DNA of 64,000 nucleotides from Klebsiella pneumoniae (GTDB lineage: Bacteria; Pseudomonadota; Gammaproteobacteria; Burkholderiales; UBA3065), in contig CAMDGF010000003.1 of NCBI GenBank assembly GCA_945897555.1, positions 1 to 64,000 of the forward strand. The letters are read 5' to 3'. Under the pieces are notes generated by a model, which was not told the DNA's origin, did not search any database, and saw only the letters and a program-made list of their open reading frames with translations. Below, one piece after another: positions 19,349 to 29,090 of the stretch (the stretch's first letter is position 1; each line of letters opens with the position of its first letter). A program made the position numbers and the translations under genes.

Positions 19349-20182
19349 CTATGCAGCCCAACCGAGCAGTGGATGGAGATCCAACCCCTGCGCGGCAAAA
19401 CCGGTGCGATGCGGACGCGACAATTGAAGCACGCGTTCGGCATCGCTGGCGCTGGCAAGTTCGACGAAGACGCTCGATCCGGATCCGGACATCAGCGCCT
19501 TGCCGAACTGCGAGAGCCACTCGAGGAGCACGTTGATCTCCGGCTCAAGGCCGGCGGCTACGGCCTGCAGGTCATTGCCCGTCGGCCCCTCGAAAAAGGC
19601 GCGTATTGTGATGGGCGGGTGGTTGCGTGTCAATTCGGCGGCGCCGAAGACGGCGGCGGTCGAGACCCCTCGCGGCGGGGTCAGCACCACATACCAGGCT
19701 GGCGGAAGCTCGACGGCCTGCAGTTGCTCGCCCACTCCTTCGGCCCATGCGCTTTGCCCGAACACGAACACCGGCACATCGGCACCCAATGGCAGCGCGA
19801 GTTCGAGCAGCCGCTGGCGCGACCAGTGCAGGCCCCAAAGGCGGTTGAGCCCGAGCAATACGGTGGCGGCATCGGAGCTGCCGCCACCCAGCCCACCACC
19901 CATCGGCAGGTGCTTGGTGAGACCGATGCGGGCGCCCAAGCGACAGCCGCTGGCTGCCTGCAGCGCCCGAGCGGCGCGTACCGTCAGGTCTTGCTCCGGG
20001 TCGACGCCGGGCAGACGCTCCTCGCGCACGATGGCGCCATCGTTGCGCACCTCCAAGTGTACGGTGTCGCCGTGATCGAGCAGCCGGAACAGGGTCTGCA
20101 GTTGGTGGTAACCATCGGTCCGGCGTCCGGTGACATGCAAGAAAAGGTTGATCTTGGCGGGTGCCGGAAGGTGGTGCCACAC
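19349..20182 (-). CDS. ispE: 4-diphosphocytidyl-2-C-methyl-D-erythritol kinase
   Basis: This GHMP kinase of about 277 residues has LPAPAKINLFLHVTGRR at the N-terminus and the ATP loop PMGGGLGGGSSDAATVLL. It phosphorylates CDP-ME in the non-mevalonate isoprenoid pathway, which also feeds carotenoid and bacteriochlorophyll tails in a phototroph. GTG 20182 was chosen because it gives the compact family N-terminus (VWHHLPAPAK); the frame stays open to 20338 inside lolB, and no clear ribosome binding site decides it. Confidence 0.9.
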   Translation of the reverse strand: MWHHLPAPAKINLFLHVTGRRTDGYHQLQTLFRLLDHGDTVHLEVRNDGAIVREERLPGVDPEQDLTVRAARALQAASGCRLGARIGLTKHLPMGGGLGGGSSDAATVLLGLNRLWGLHWSRQRLLELALPLGADVPVFVFGQSAWAEGVGEQLQAVELPPAWYVVLTPPRGVSTAAVFGAAELTRNHPPITIRAFFEGPTGNDLQAVAAGLEPEINVLLEWLSQFGKALMSGSGSSVFVELASASDAERVLQLSRPHRTGFAAQGLDLHPLLGWAA

Positions 20183-20247
20183 CCCGGGGACGCAGTGCTC
20201 TGCAGCAGGCAACGGCAAGGCCCCCGCTGGGATGCGCGGGCCAGGGC

Positions 20248-20796
20248 TCAGGGATCCAGCCACTGGTCGATGATCAGAAGCACGCTCATGGGCGCTGATT
20301 GTGAGCCCATCCGTGCGCTGCCGCAGCCCTCGCTGCATTCGGCTTCGATGCGCAATGGCCGCCCTGCGGCGTCACGGCTTGCAAAGCGAACCGTCCAGCC
20401 GGCCTGAGAGAAGCCGTCGCTGTCCGAAGAAGACGGCAGCCCGGGGGCGGCACGTCCGCTCAGCCACCAAGGCAGGTGGTCGAGCGGCAAGCTGAGGCCG
20501 AGCCCGCGTCGGGCGAGATCGGCGAGGCTGGCGGCGTTGTAGCGGCGGCCGTCCGCAGCCGTGAGTCGCGCACCACGGGCGTCAGCCTCGATGGAGGCCA
20601 GCGCCTGCCCCAGCGGCGTGGTGATGAGGATGCGGCTGGCATCACTCTGCTGCCAGCGCAAGGTGGCGTTGAAGCGCTGGCTGCCCTCGACGGCGAGCAG
20701 CCTGCCGTTGAGGCTGAACGCGGGCGGCGTCGCGACGATGGCGGCAGCCATGGGTCGCGGCGTGCTGGCGCAAGCAGACACCGTCAGCGCCACCAC
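20248..20796 (-). CDS. lolB: Outer-membrane lipoprotein chaperone LolB
   Basis: The mature part fits LolB (FSLNGRLLAVEG, PWWLSGRAAPG), the outer-membrane receptor that inserts lipoproteins. The first ATG/GTG/TTG is GTG 20796, but that leaves only MVALTVSAC before the lipidated cysteine, with no basic n-region. The same frame is open upstream and encodes SLSLSRARLGGARRALAALVV, an ideal lipoprotein signal peptide, so the true start is probably CTG at 20850 (CTGA overlap with the upstream gene) or CTG 20844. It is followed by ispE. Confidence 0.85.
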   Translation of the reverse strand: MVALTVSACASTPRPMAAAIVATPPAFSLNGRLLAVEGSQRFNATLRWQQSDASRILITTPLGQALASIEADARGARLTAADGRRYNAASLADLARRGLGLSLPLDHLPWWLSGRAAPGLPSSSDSDGFSQAGWTVRFASRDAAGRPLRIEAECSEGCGSARMGSQSAPMSVLLIIDQWLDP

Positions 20797-20846
20797 CAGC
20801 GCGGCGAGCGCGCGGCGTGCGCCGCCGAGGCGTGCTCGGCTCAGGC

Positions 20847-22589
20847 TCAGGGTGAGAGGCGCGACTGCGCAGCTTGCAGCGCGCTGTTTCCGGGGTTCTT
20901 GGAGAGCCCGCCGGCGATCAACGTGCGCGCCTCGGCGGCCTTGTCGAGTTTGACCAAGACCTCAGCCAAGTGCGCCACCACCTCTGGGTCGTCCTTGATC
21001 GACATGGCACGCCGCAGGGTCTTTTCAGCCTCCTCGAATTCGCCGAGGCGGAATTGCACCCAGCCGAGGCTGTCGATGATGTACGGATCCTCGGGCGCCA
21101 GTTGCAGCGCCTGCTCGATGTAGCCGCGTGCCTCCAGCAGACGCACATTGCGGTCGGCAAGGCTGAAGCCGAGCGCGTTGTAAGCATGGGCGTGGTCGGG
21201 CTTGAGTTCGATGACGCGGCGCAGGCTGCCCTCCGCCACCTCGAGCATGTCGAGGCGCTCGGCCGCCATGCCGTGGTCGTACCAGAGGTCGGCGATGCCG
21301 GCGTATTCCCGGGTGGCAGCCTCCAACGTATCAAAGGCGCCACGGTCGTCGCCGGTCTCGCGCAAGAGGCCGGCCTCCGCCATGATCAGCTGTACCTGCT
21401 CGATCGGCGAATCGGTGCGGATGCCGCGCAGATGGCCGCGAGCGGCCTCCATGCCCGACTGCTTGAGCAGGGCCCGTGCGATGCTGACCTGCGCCGGCAT
21501 ATAGACGCTGGTGCCGGGCGCGATGCTCTCGAACCACTTGATGGCGGCCTCGGCATTGCCGCGATCGGCCTCCACCTGACCCAGCATCAGGCGCACATTA
21601 TCCTTCTCGCTGTAGTCACTCTCCAACGCCATGCGCAGATACTGACCAGCTGTCTCATGGTCGCCGACCTGGCTGGCAAGCGCGCCCACCGTCACCCCGA
21701 TCTCGCCGTCCTTGGGGAACAGCTGGGCCATGCGCTTGAACTCGATCAGCGCAGCCGGGTACTGGTTGCTGCCGGTGAGTGCGCGGGCATAGGCGAGGCC
21801 GACGGCACGCGATTTTGGCGCGCGCTGGCTCGCTTCGGCCAGGTATCGGGTGGCTGCCGCGGGGTCGCGGCTGGCGAGGACCTGGGCTACGAACAGCAGG
21901 GCTGGCTCCCAGTCGCGACGTTGCTCGACAGCCTTGCGGCCAAGTTCCAGCGCCACATCGCCCTCGCCGGCGTTGAACGCCATCTGCGCGAGCATGAGGT
22001 TGGCTTCTGGCAATTTGCCGTAGGGCGCGGCGACCCGTCGGGCGAAAGCGAACGCTGCCGGCCGGTCACCGCTGCGATTGAGCATGCTGCCGACCTGCAG
22101 CAGGGCGGGGCCGATGCGTGCACCCTGGCGGCCCAGCACGGCGGAGAGGACCGGCTCGGCGGCATCGAAATCCCCTGTGCTGATGAGCACCGAAGCGTGC
22201 GTCTGGGCGGCGGCCTCATCGCCCGGATCGGCCTCCATCCAGATGCGGCTGGCGCGAATGGCCATCTCCGGGTTCTGCGCGTACATCGCCGCCTCGGTGG
22301 CGCGCTTGGCCACGCGCGGGTCGCGCGTGGTCTTGGCGAGGTCGGCGTAGGCCTCGGCCGCAAGGCCGATCTCACCGCGCTGCCCGGCCACTTCGCCCAC
22401 CAGCAGCTTGAACAAGACGTCGCGGGTGAGCTCTTGGGCGGGCAGGTCGACCTTGCGCACGGGCCCGGCAGCAGCTTGCGGCGCCGGTGCTGGGGAAGGG
22501 ACGGCGTCAGTGGTGCCGGCTGTCTTGCCGGGGGCGGCGCATCCAGCGAGGGCAGTGGCGGTGAAGGCGGTCAGCAGGAAGCGGCGCAT
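20847..22589 (-). CDS. TPR-repeat lipoprotein
   Basis: This 580-residue protein starts MRRFLLTAFTATALAGC, a lipoprotein signal with lipobox LAGC. An Ala/Pro linker and then many TPR-like helical pairs follow, best seen near residues 440-560 (HAHAYNALGFSLADRN, DSLGWVQFRLGEFEEA). ATG 22589 was chosen at the signal peptide. Its stop overlaps the putative CTG start of lolB. Such TPR lipoproteins upstream of lolB are common in betaproteobacteria; the exact role, probably outer-membrane assembly, is not established. Confidence 0.85.
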   Translation of the reverse strand: MRRFLLTAFTATALAGCAAPGKTAGTTDAVPSPAPAPQAAAGPVRKVDLPAQELTRDVLFKLLVGEVAGQRGEIGLAAEAYADLAKTTRDPRVAKRATEAAMYAQNPEMAIRASRIWMEADPGDEAAAQTHASVLISTGDFDAAEPVLSAVLGRQGARIGPALLQVGSMLNRSGDRPAAFAFARRVAAPYGKLPEANLMLAQMAFNAGEGDVALELGRKAVEQRRDWEPALLFVAQVLASRDPAAATRYLAEASQRAPKSRAVGLAYARALTGSNQYPAALIEFKRMAQLFPKDGEIGVTVGALASQVGDHETAGQYLRMALESDYSEKDNVRLMLGQVEADRGNAEAAIKWFESIAPGTSVYMPAQVSIARALLKQSGMEAARGHLRGIRTDSPIEQVQLIMAEAGLLRETGDDRGAFDTLEAATREYAGIADLWYDHGMAAERLDMLEVAEGSLRRVIELKPDHAHAYNALGFSLADRNVRLLEARGYIEQALQLAPEDPYIIDSLGWVQFRLGEFEEAEKTLRRAMSIKDDPEVVAHLAEVLVKLDKAAEARTLIAGGLSKNPGNSALQAAQSRLSP

Positions 22590-22684
22590 GAGAGTACAGA
22601 TCCGGTAGGGTCGATTTGAGACCGGGAGCGGCAGCGAAGGTTCTGCGATTGTAAGGTCGGCGTTGGCGGGTGTCCGTGCCCACG

Positions 22685-24160
22685 CTAGTGAGTGGAAGCG
22701 CCGATCAGGCCCGTGATGATCAGAGTGCCGAGCAGGTTGAGCCAGAGCCCGGCGCGCGCCATTTGCGCGATCGGCACATGCCCGCTGCCAAAAACCACTG
22801 CATTGGGCGGTGTTGCCACGGGCAGCATGAAGGCGCACGAGGCCGCGATCGCTGCGGGCAGCATGACCACCTCAGGTGGCAAGCCACTGGCGGTGGAGAA
22901 CCCTGCAAGGATAGGCATGAGGAGTGTGGTGACGGCCGTGTTGGAAGTCACCTCTGTGACAAAAGTGACCACCAGGCAGATGACGAGCACGACCAGCCAC
23001 GGCTCAAGCCCGCCGAGACCCGAGAGCGTCCCGGCCACTGCAGCCGATAGGCCCGAGGCCGCAAACCCTTTCGCCAGAGCGAGCCCGCCGCCGAAGAGCA
23101 GCACCACTTCCCACGGGATGCGGCTGGCGGTCGGCCAATCGAGCAGGCGCTCGCCGCGCCGCAGCGCCGATGGCAGCAGGAACAGCAGGAGCACGCCCAG
23201 CACGGCGACGGTGGAATCGTCCACGCTCTTGCCAAGACCCAGCAGGGGCGCCCAGCCGACACTCTGCATGACGCCCTCGGCGCTCAGGCCGAGGTCGATC
23301 TTGCGGGTCACCCACAGCAACACCATGGCGCCAAAGACCACCGCTACGATGCGTTCGTCACGACGCATCGGGCCCAGGGCGCTCCATTCCGATCGCAGTA
23401 CGTCGCGCCCGGCGAGCGTCGCATCTGCTGCGGCGATGGGTACGTCGCGGCGCAGGATGAGGTAGGCGGCAGCCAGCAGCAACAGTGAGATCGGCGTGGC
23501 GATCACCATCCAGTCGAGAAAGCCGGGAGCAGCGCCAGTGAGTCGCTCAAGCGCGGCGAGGTAGATCAGATTGGGTGGTGTGCCAAGCGGTGTGGCGATA
23601 CCACCGATCGAGGCACCCCAGGCGATGGCGATGCACAGCGCAGTGGCAAAGCCGGTGGCCGCATGGGCTGCTTGCAGGCGGGCTACCAGTGCCAGCGCCA
23701 CCGGCAGCATGATGAGTGTGGCAGCGGTGTTGGCGATCCACATCGAGGCCAGCGCCGTGGCCGTGAGCAGGCCGAGTAGCAGACGCCGTGGCGAGGTGCC
23801 GATGCGCAACATCACCGCCAGCGCCAACCTTCGATGCAGGCCGCAACGCTCGATGGCCAGTGCGGCCATGAAGCCGGCCATCATCAGCAGGATAAAGCGA
23901 TCCATGTAGGCCCCTGCCGTATCCTCCGCGACAAGGATGCCCGTGAGTGGCAAGAGCAGGGCGGGCAGGAGCGATGTCGCAGCGATCGGCATCGCCTCGG
24001 TGACCCACCACAGCGCGACCCACACGGTGATGCCGAGCATCACCAGCGGGCTTCCGTTCAGCCCGAGCCACTCCACCCCGGCCTTGCCGGCAATCATCAG
24101 GCTCAAGCCCAAGATCGGCCCGAACCACTGCAGGCTGCGGTTGATGTCAGTGCCGGTCAT
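22685..24160 (-). CDS. DASS/SLC13-family anion:Na+ symporter
   Basis: This 491-residue membrane protein has the divalent anion:sodium symporter layout, with the SNTAVTTLLMPIL motif (SNT) near the C-terminal half and IANTAATLIMLPVA in the first half. Its likely substrates are C4-dicarboxylates or sulfate, but neither the residues nor the neighbours decide this. It is transcribed on the minus strand, upstream of and separate from the TPR lipoprotein gene. Confidence 0.9.
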   Translation of the reverse strand: MTGTDINRSLQWFGPILGLSLMIAGKAGVEWLGLNGSPLVMLGITVWVALWWVTEAMPIAATSLLPALLLPLTGILVAEDTAGAYMDRFILLMMAGFMAALAIERCGLHRRLALAVMLRIGTSPRRLLLGLLTATALASMWIANTAATLIMLPVALALVARLQAAHAATGFATALCIAIAWGASIGGIATPLGTPPNLIYLAALERLTGAAPGFLDWMVIATPISLLLLAAAYLILRRDVPIAAADATLAGRDVLRSEWSALGPMRRDERIVAVVFGAMVLLWVTRKIDLGLSAEGVMQSVGWAPLLGLGKSVDDSTVAVLGVLLLFLLPSALRRGERLLDWPTASRIPWEVVLLFGGGLALAKGFAASGLSAAVAGTLSGLGGLEPWLVVLVICLVVTFVTEVTSNTAVTTLLMPILAGFSTASGLPPEVVMLPAAIAASCAFMLPVATPPNAVVFGSGHVPIAQMARAGLWLNLLGTLIITGLIGASTH

Positions 24161-24613
24161 CGGTTGCAGCGAGCCACCAGCGCGACGTGGAGGGCTGGGT
24201 TCATGGGGTGCCTGCGGTCATGGCTGGATGCTGGTGGGCAGGCTGCTAAGCCTTGGCACGTTCGAGTGTATACGACGCGTTGCCTTGGCGCGGTGTCCAC
24301 AAAAACTGTGGATAACATTGTGCACAGCTGTCGAGTCAGACGTTCTTTTAACCGGATTGACATCATCTGAGGTTAGATCGCCCAAGCTTTAAGCAGATAA
24401 AAAACCTTGATTAATGTCAGCTGGTTATGTTGGGTTCAAAGCGTTAGTGTGCGGATGATCGGGGCCGCTGTTGAGCCTCGGTCCGGGTGGGTGGGCGGCT
24501 GAGAGCAGCGGTGGACGATCCGCCATGACCGCGTGCTCAGGCCCGGATGCCTGCGCCCGTTGGCCGTAGATAAGTCGCTGCTGCGGTGATAGACTGCGGG
24601 CCGCAACTGCGAC
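24161..24613. other. Intergenic region with DnaA-box-like cluster
   Basis: No gene is supported in these roughly 450 bp. The part at 24290-24330 holds a cluster of DnaA-box-like 9-mers, listed separately, followed by an AT-richer stretch to about 24430. The remainder before tRNA(Val) is GC-rich and shows nothing I recognise. Confidence 0.6.
24293..24326. promoter_or_regulatory. DnaA-box-like cluster
   Basis: TGTGGATAA at 24307-24315 is the exact reverse complement of the consensus TTATCCACA. It is flanked by GTGTCCACA (24293-24301) and TTGTGCACA (24318-24326), each matching 7 of 9. AT-rich DNA follows. No dnaA, gidA or parAB is nearby, so this is unlikely to be oriC; a DnaA titration or regulatory site is possible. 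Confidence 0.5.
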
Positions 24614-24690
24614 AGGCGCGTAGCTCAGTTGGTTAGAGCACCACCTTGACATGGTGGGGGTCGTTGGTTCGAATCCAATCGCGCCTACCA
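24614..24690 (+). tRNA. tRNA-Val (anticodon GAC)
   Basis: A 77-nt cloverleaf starts AGGCGCGTAGCTCAGTTGG and ends CGCGCCT-A-CCA, with CCA encoded. The anticodon loop TTGACAT gives GAC (Val). The T-arm GGTTCGAATCC is intact. Confidence 0.97.
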
Positions 24691-24756
24691 TCGCTTTGCA
24701 CTGCTCACCATTGCGCGGCCTGTCCGCGCATTTGCTTTTTTGGAGTCCGGCCTCGC

Positions 24757-26670
24757 ATGCTTAGCATCACCCTGCCCGATGGTTCCAAGCGCCGATTCGA
24801 CCATGCGGTCACGGTGGCCGAAGTCGCTGCCAGCATCGGCGCCGGCCTTGCCAAGGCGGCGCTGGCCGGCCGTGTCGACGGCCAGCTGGTGGACACCAGC
24901 TACCGCATCGAACAAGACGCCGACTTGGCCATCATCACAGCCAAGGATGAAGAAGCACTGGAACTGGTGCGACATGACGCAGCGCACATCATGGCGCAGG
25001 CGGTGCAGGAGCTCTATCCCGGCACACAGGTCACCATCGGCCCGGCCATCGAAGACGGCTTCTACTACGATTTTGCGCGCAGCGCGCCTTTCACGCCGGA
25101 CGACCTCGAGCGCATCGAGGCACGCATGATGGAGATCGTGCAGCGCGACCTGCCCATCGTGCGTGAGGTGATGAGCCGCGAGCAGGCGCGCGAGACCTTC
25201 TCTGCCATCGGCGAGACGTACAAGGTCGAGATCATCGAAGACATCATCAAGCCCGGCGAGGAGCTCTCCATCTACCGTCAGGGCGACTGGTTTGATGTCT
25301 GCCGCGGCCCGCACCTGCCCTCCACCGGCAAGCTGCCCAAGGCTTTCAAGCTGATGAAGCTGGCCGGTGCCTACTGGCGAGGCGACCACCGCAACGCCAT
25401 GCTGCAGCGCATCTATGGCACTGCCTGGCTGCGCAAGGAAGACCTCGAGGCTCATCTGCATCGCCTCGAAGAGGCCGAAAAGCGCGACCACCGCCGCCTC
25501 GGCCGCTCTCTGCAGCTGTTCCACATGCAGGACGAAGCGCCTGGGATGGTGTTCTGGCACCCGCGTGGCTGGACGCTGTGGCAGCAGGTCGAGCAGTACA
25601 TGCGCCACAAGTTCGTCGAATATGGCTACCAGGAAGTGCGCACGCCGACGGTGATGGACCGCGCCCTGTGGGAGCGGTCAGGCCACTGGGAGAATTACCG
25701 CGACAACATGTTCACCACGGCGTCCGAGAATCGCGACTATGCGGTCAAGCCGATGAACTGCCCTGGCCACGTGCAGATCTTCAACTCGGGCTTGCACAGC
25801 TACCGCGACCTGCCACTGCGCCTGGCCGAGTTCGGTTCGTGCCACCGCAACGAGCCCTCCGGCGCGCTGCACGGCCTGATGCGCGTGCGTGCCTTCACCC
25901 AGGACGACGCGCACATCTTCTGCCGTGAGGATCAGGTCGAGGCCGAGGTCGCCGACTTCATCGTGATGCTGCAGGCGGTCTATGCCGATTTTGGCTTTGA
26001 AGACGTGCTGGTCAAACTCTCGACCCGCCCGGCCAAGCGCGTCGGCAGTGACGACACCTGGGATCGTGCCGAGGCCGCGCTCGACGCTGCCTTGCGCGCC
26101 AACGGGCTGGCGTTCGACCTGCAGCCAGGCGAGGGCGCCTTCTATGGCCCGAAGATCGAGTTCACACTCAAGGACTCGCTGGGCCGCCTCTGGCAGTGCG
26201 GCACCATTCAGCTCGATTTCAACCTGCCCGAGCGTCTCGACGCCGAGTTCGTCGATGAGGACAACACGCGCAAGCGCCCGGTGATGCTTCACCGGGCCAT
26301 CGTCGGCAGCATGGAGCGCTTCCTCGGTATCCTCATCGAGCACTACGCCGGCGCCTTCCCGACCTGGCTCGCGCCGGTGCAGCTGGCGGTGCTCAACATC
26401 TCCGAAGGACAGGCGGAATACGCTGCGGCTCTGGCCAGCCAGTTGAAAGAAAAAGGCTTTCGTGTTGAGCTGGACTTGAGGAACGAGAAGATCGGCTATA
26501 AAATCCGCGAACACAGTCTGCAGAAGCTGCCTTTTATGGTGGTTGCAGGCGACAAGGAAGTGGCTTCGCACACGGTTGCCGTTCGCGGTCGCGGCGGGGT
26601 GGATCTCGGGACGATGAGCCTCGACGGGCTCGTTGAGATGCTCGATCGGTCCGTCTCCGAGCGTACCTAG
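24757..26670 (+). CDS. thrS: Threonyl-tRNA synthetase
   Basis: This 637-residue class II synthetase has an N-terminal TGS domain, a Zn-dependent editing domain ([14 protein letters not shown]) and a catalytic core with [10 protein letters not shown] and [17 protein letters not shown], followed by a C-terminal anticodon-binding domain. ATG 24757 gives the standard start [10 protein letters not shown]. It heads the thrS-infC-rpmI-rplT-pheST-ihfA block; infC follows after 31 bp. Confidence 0.97.
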   Translation: MLSITLPDGSKRRFDHAVTVAEVAASIGAGLAKAALAGRVDGQLVDTSYRIEQDADLAIITAKDEEALELVRHDAAHIMAQAVQELYPGTQVTIGPAIEDGFYYDFARSAPFTPDDLERIEARMMEIVQRDLPIVREVMSREQARETFSAIGETYKVEIIEDIIKPGEELSIYRQGDWFDVCRGPHLPSTGKLPKAFKLMKLAGAYWRGDHRNAMLQRIYGTAWLRKEDLEAHLHRLEEAEKRDHRRLGRSLQLFHMQDEAPGMVFWHPRGWTLWQQVEQYMRHKFVEYGYQEVRTPTVMDRALWERSGHWENYRDNMFTTASENRDYAVKPMNCPGHVQIFNSGLHSYRDLPLRLAEFGSCHRNEPSGALHGLMRVRAFTQDDAHIFCREDQVEAEVADFIVMLQAVYADFGFEDVLVKLSTRPAKRVGSDDTWDRAEAALDAALRANGLAFDLQPGEGAFYGPKIEFTLKDSLGRLWQCGTIQLDFNLPERLDAEFVDEDNTRKRPVMLHRAIVGSMERFLGILIEHYAGAFPTWLAPVQLAVLNISEGQAEYAAALASQLKEKGFRVELDLRNEKIGYKIREHSLQKLPFMVVAGDKEVASHTVAVRGRGGVDLGTMSLDGLVEMLDRSVSERT

Positions 26671-26687
26671 AGCGGCAAAAACTTTTC

Positions 26688-26693
26688 AGGAGG
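26688..26693 (+). promoter_or_regulatory. Ribosome binding site fixing the ATC start of infC
   Basis: A perfect AGGAGG lies 8 bp before ATC 26702 and 26 bp before the first ATG in frame (26720). It therefore supports the unusual ATC codon as the infC start. Confidence 0.85.
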
Positions 26694-26701
26694 CAGTCGA
26701 C

Positions 26702-27223
26702 ATCGCGCAAGAAAAAGACATGCGCATCAACGGTGAGATCAATGCGCGCCAAGTGCGCTTGATCGGCGTTGATAACGAGCAGCTGGGCATCGTTTCATTG
26801 GAGGCCGCCATGCAGATGGCCGGGGAGGCGGAGACCGATCTGGTCGAGATCGCCCCCACTGCCGAGCCTCCGGTGTGCAGGCTGATGGACTTCGGCAAGT
26901 TCAAGTACCGCGAGAGCAAGAAGCGGCACGAGGCCAAGCTCAAGCAGAAACAGGTGCAGGTGAAGGAGGTCAAGTTCCGGCCCGGCACCGACGAAGGGGA
27001 TTACCAGATCAAGCTGCGTAACCTGCTGCGCTTTCTGGAAGAGGGTGACAAGGCCAAGGTCACACTGCGCTTCCGGGGGCGCGAGATGGCGCATCAGGAG
27101 TTCGGTGTGAGGTTGCTGGAGCGTGTTCGCGATGACCTGCTGGAAGTCGCCACGGTCGAGCAGTTTCCCAAGCTGGAAGGCCGCCAGATGATCATGGTGG
27201 TCGCGCCCAAGCGCAAGCAGTAG
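26702..27223 (+). CDS. infC: Translation initiation factor IF-3, ATC start
   Basis: This 173-residue IF-3 has an N-domain ([20 protein letters not shown]), a lysine-rich linker and a C-domain ([16 protein letters not shown]). The start is ATC 26702, placed by AGGAGG with 8-bp spacing and by the family N-terminus [11 protein letters not shown]. AUU/AUC starts in infC are a known autoregulatory device, because IF-3 rejects non-canonical start codons. The first ATG in this frame lies six codons in. Confidence 0.95.
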   Translation: MAQEKDMRINGEINARQVRLIGVDNEQLGIVSLEAAMQMAGEAETDLVEIAPTAEPPVCRLMDFGKFKYRESKKRHEAKLKQKQVQVKEVKFRPGTDEGDYQIKLRNLLRFLEEGDKAKVTLRFRGREMAHQEFGVRLLERVRDDLLEVATVEQFPKLEGRQMIMVVAPKRKQ

Positions 27224-27329
27224 CGCGCGGGTGCAGATGCCGCAAGGTGTCGGTAGCATCGACACGGCGCGGTGTGATGCAGGGCTCAGGCCCTAACAAG
27301 GCGTGTCCGGGTCTCAAGTGTCGCCAGAC

Positions 27330-27379
27330 CACCCGGCGCGGTTTAAAACAAACGGCCCACCAGGGCCACAGGAGCAGTC
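27330..27379 (+). other. Leader region before rpmI with a small hairpin
   Basis: GGCCC-ACCA-GGGCC (about 27354-27367) forms a short stem-loop directly before the rpmI ribosome binding site. L35/L20 operons are often autoregulated by L20 through leader structures, but I cannot show that this is one. Confidence 0.3.
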
Positions 27380-27577
27380 ATGCCCAAGATGAAGACCAAG
27401 AGCAGTGCGAAGAAGCGTTTTCGCACGCTTGGCAGCGGCGCAGTCAAGCGCAGCCAGGCGTTCCTTCGCCACATCCTGACCAAGAAGGCGACCAAGCGTA
27501 AGCGTCAGCTGCGCGGCACCTCGCTGGTTCACGACACCAACATCAAGAGCGTGCGTGCCATGCTCCCCTACGCGTAA
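27380..27577 (+). CDS. rpmI: 50S ribosomal protein L35
   Basis: This 65-residue basic protein begins [20 protein letters not shown], the hallmark of L35. A GGAG ribosome binding site precedes it. It lies between infC and rplT in the standard order. Confidence 0.97.
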   Translation: MPKMKTKSSAKKRFRTLGSGAVKRSQAFLRHILTKKATKRKRQLRGTSLVHDTNIKSVRAMLPYA

Positions 27578-27589
27578 GGAGATCACGAC

Positions 27590-27949
27590 ATGCCTCGCGT
27601 CAAACGTGGTGTGACCGCCCGCGCGCGTCACAAGAAAGTACTGGCACTGGCCAAGGGTTACCGCGGCCGTCGCAAGAACGTCTACCGCATCGCCAAACAA
27701 GCGGTGATGAAGGCTGGGCAGTACGCCTACCGCGACCGCCGTCAGCGCAAGCGTCAGTTCCGTGCGCTCTGGATCGCTCGCATCAATGCCGCCTCGCGCG
27801 AGTGCGGCTTAAGCTACTCGGTGTTCATGAACGGGTTGAAGAAGGCCTCGATCGATATCGACCGCAAGGTGCTTGCCGACCTCGCCGTGTTCGACAAGGT
27901 CGCCTTCGCGCGGATCGCCGAGCAAGCCCGCGCTGCACTGCCGCAATAA
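27590..27949 (+). CDS. rplT: 50S ribosomal protein L20
   Basis: This 119-residue protein begins [18 protein letters not shown], with the conserved [13 protein letters not shown] segment. It binds 23S rRNA early in assembly and in many bacteria represses its own operon. It starts 12 bp after rpmI and is followed by a strong terminator. Confidence 0.97.
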   Translation: MPRVKRGVTARARHKKVLALAKGYRGRRKNVYRIAKQAVMKAGQYAYRDRRQRKRQFRALWIARINAASRECGLSYSVFMNGLKKASIDIDRKVLADLAVFDKVAFARIAEQARAALPQ

Positions 27950-27962
27950 GGCATCGCGCACG

Positions 27963-27990
27963 AAAAGGGGGCTCGTGCCCCCTTTTTTTT
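27963..27990 (+). terminator. Intrinsic terminator after rplT
   Basis: AAAAGGGGGC-TCGT-GCCCCCTTTT followed by further T's forms a classic stem and U-tract. It separates the rpmI-rplT transcript from pheST. Confidence 0.92.
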
Positions 27991-28055
27991 GTGTGCCGGC
28001 GCCTCCAGCCGTGTCTCCCAACACCTGCCGGTGGTTCGTGCCGCCGGTCTGATAG

Positions 28056-29066
<1,011 letters not shown>

Positions 29067-29090
29067 CCGGCGCGAGCAGAGGGCCCCGAC

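Noticed and set aside
20874-22619. 581-residue plus-strand open frame
   Set aside because: It lies antisense to the TPR lipoprotein gene, which has a signal peptide and TPR motifs; the plus-strand frame has no recognisable feature.
24293-24430. Possible chromosomal origin (oriC)
   Set aside because: Only three DnaA-like boxes are seen and none of the usual neighbours (dnaA, dnaN, gidA/mnmG, parAB, rpmH) is present. I kept only the box cluster.
27247-27501. 84-residue frame overlapping rpmI
   Set aside because: It runs in another frame through rpmI and its leader and has no protein-like composition.
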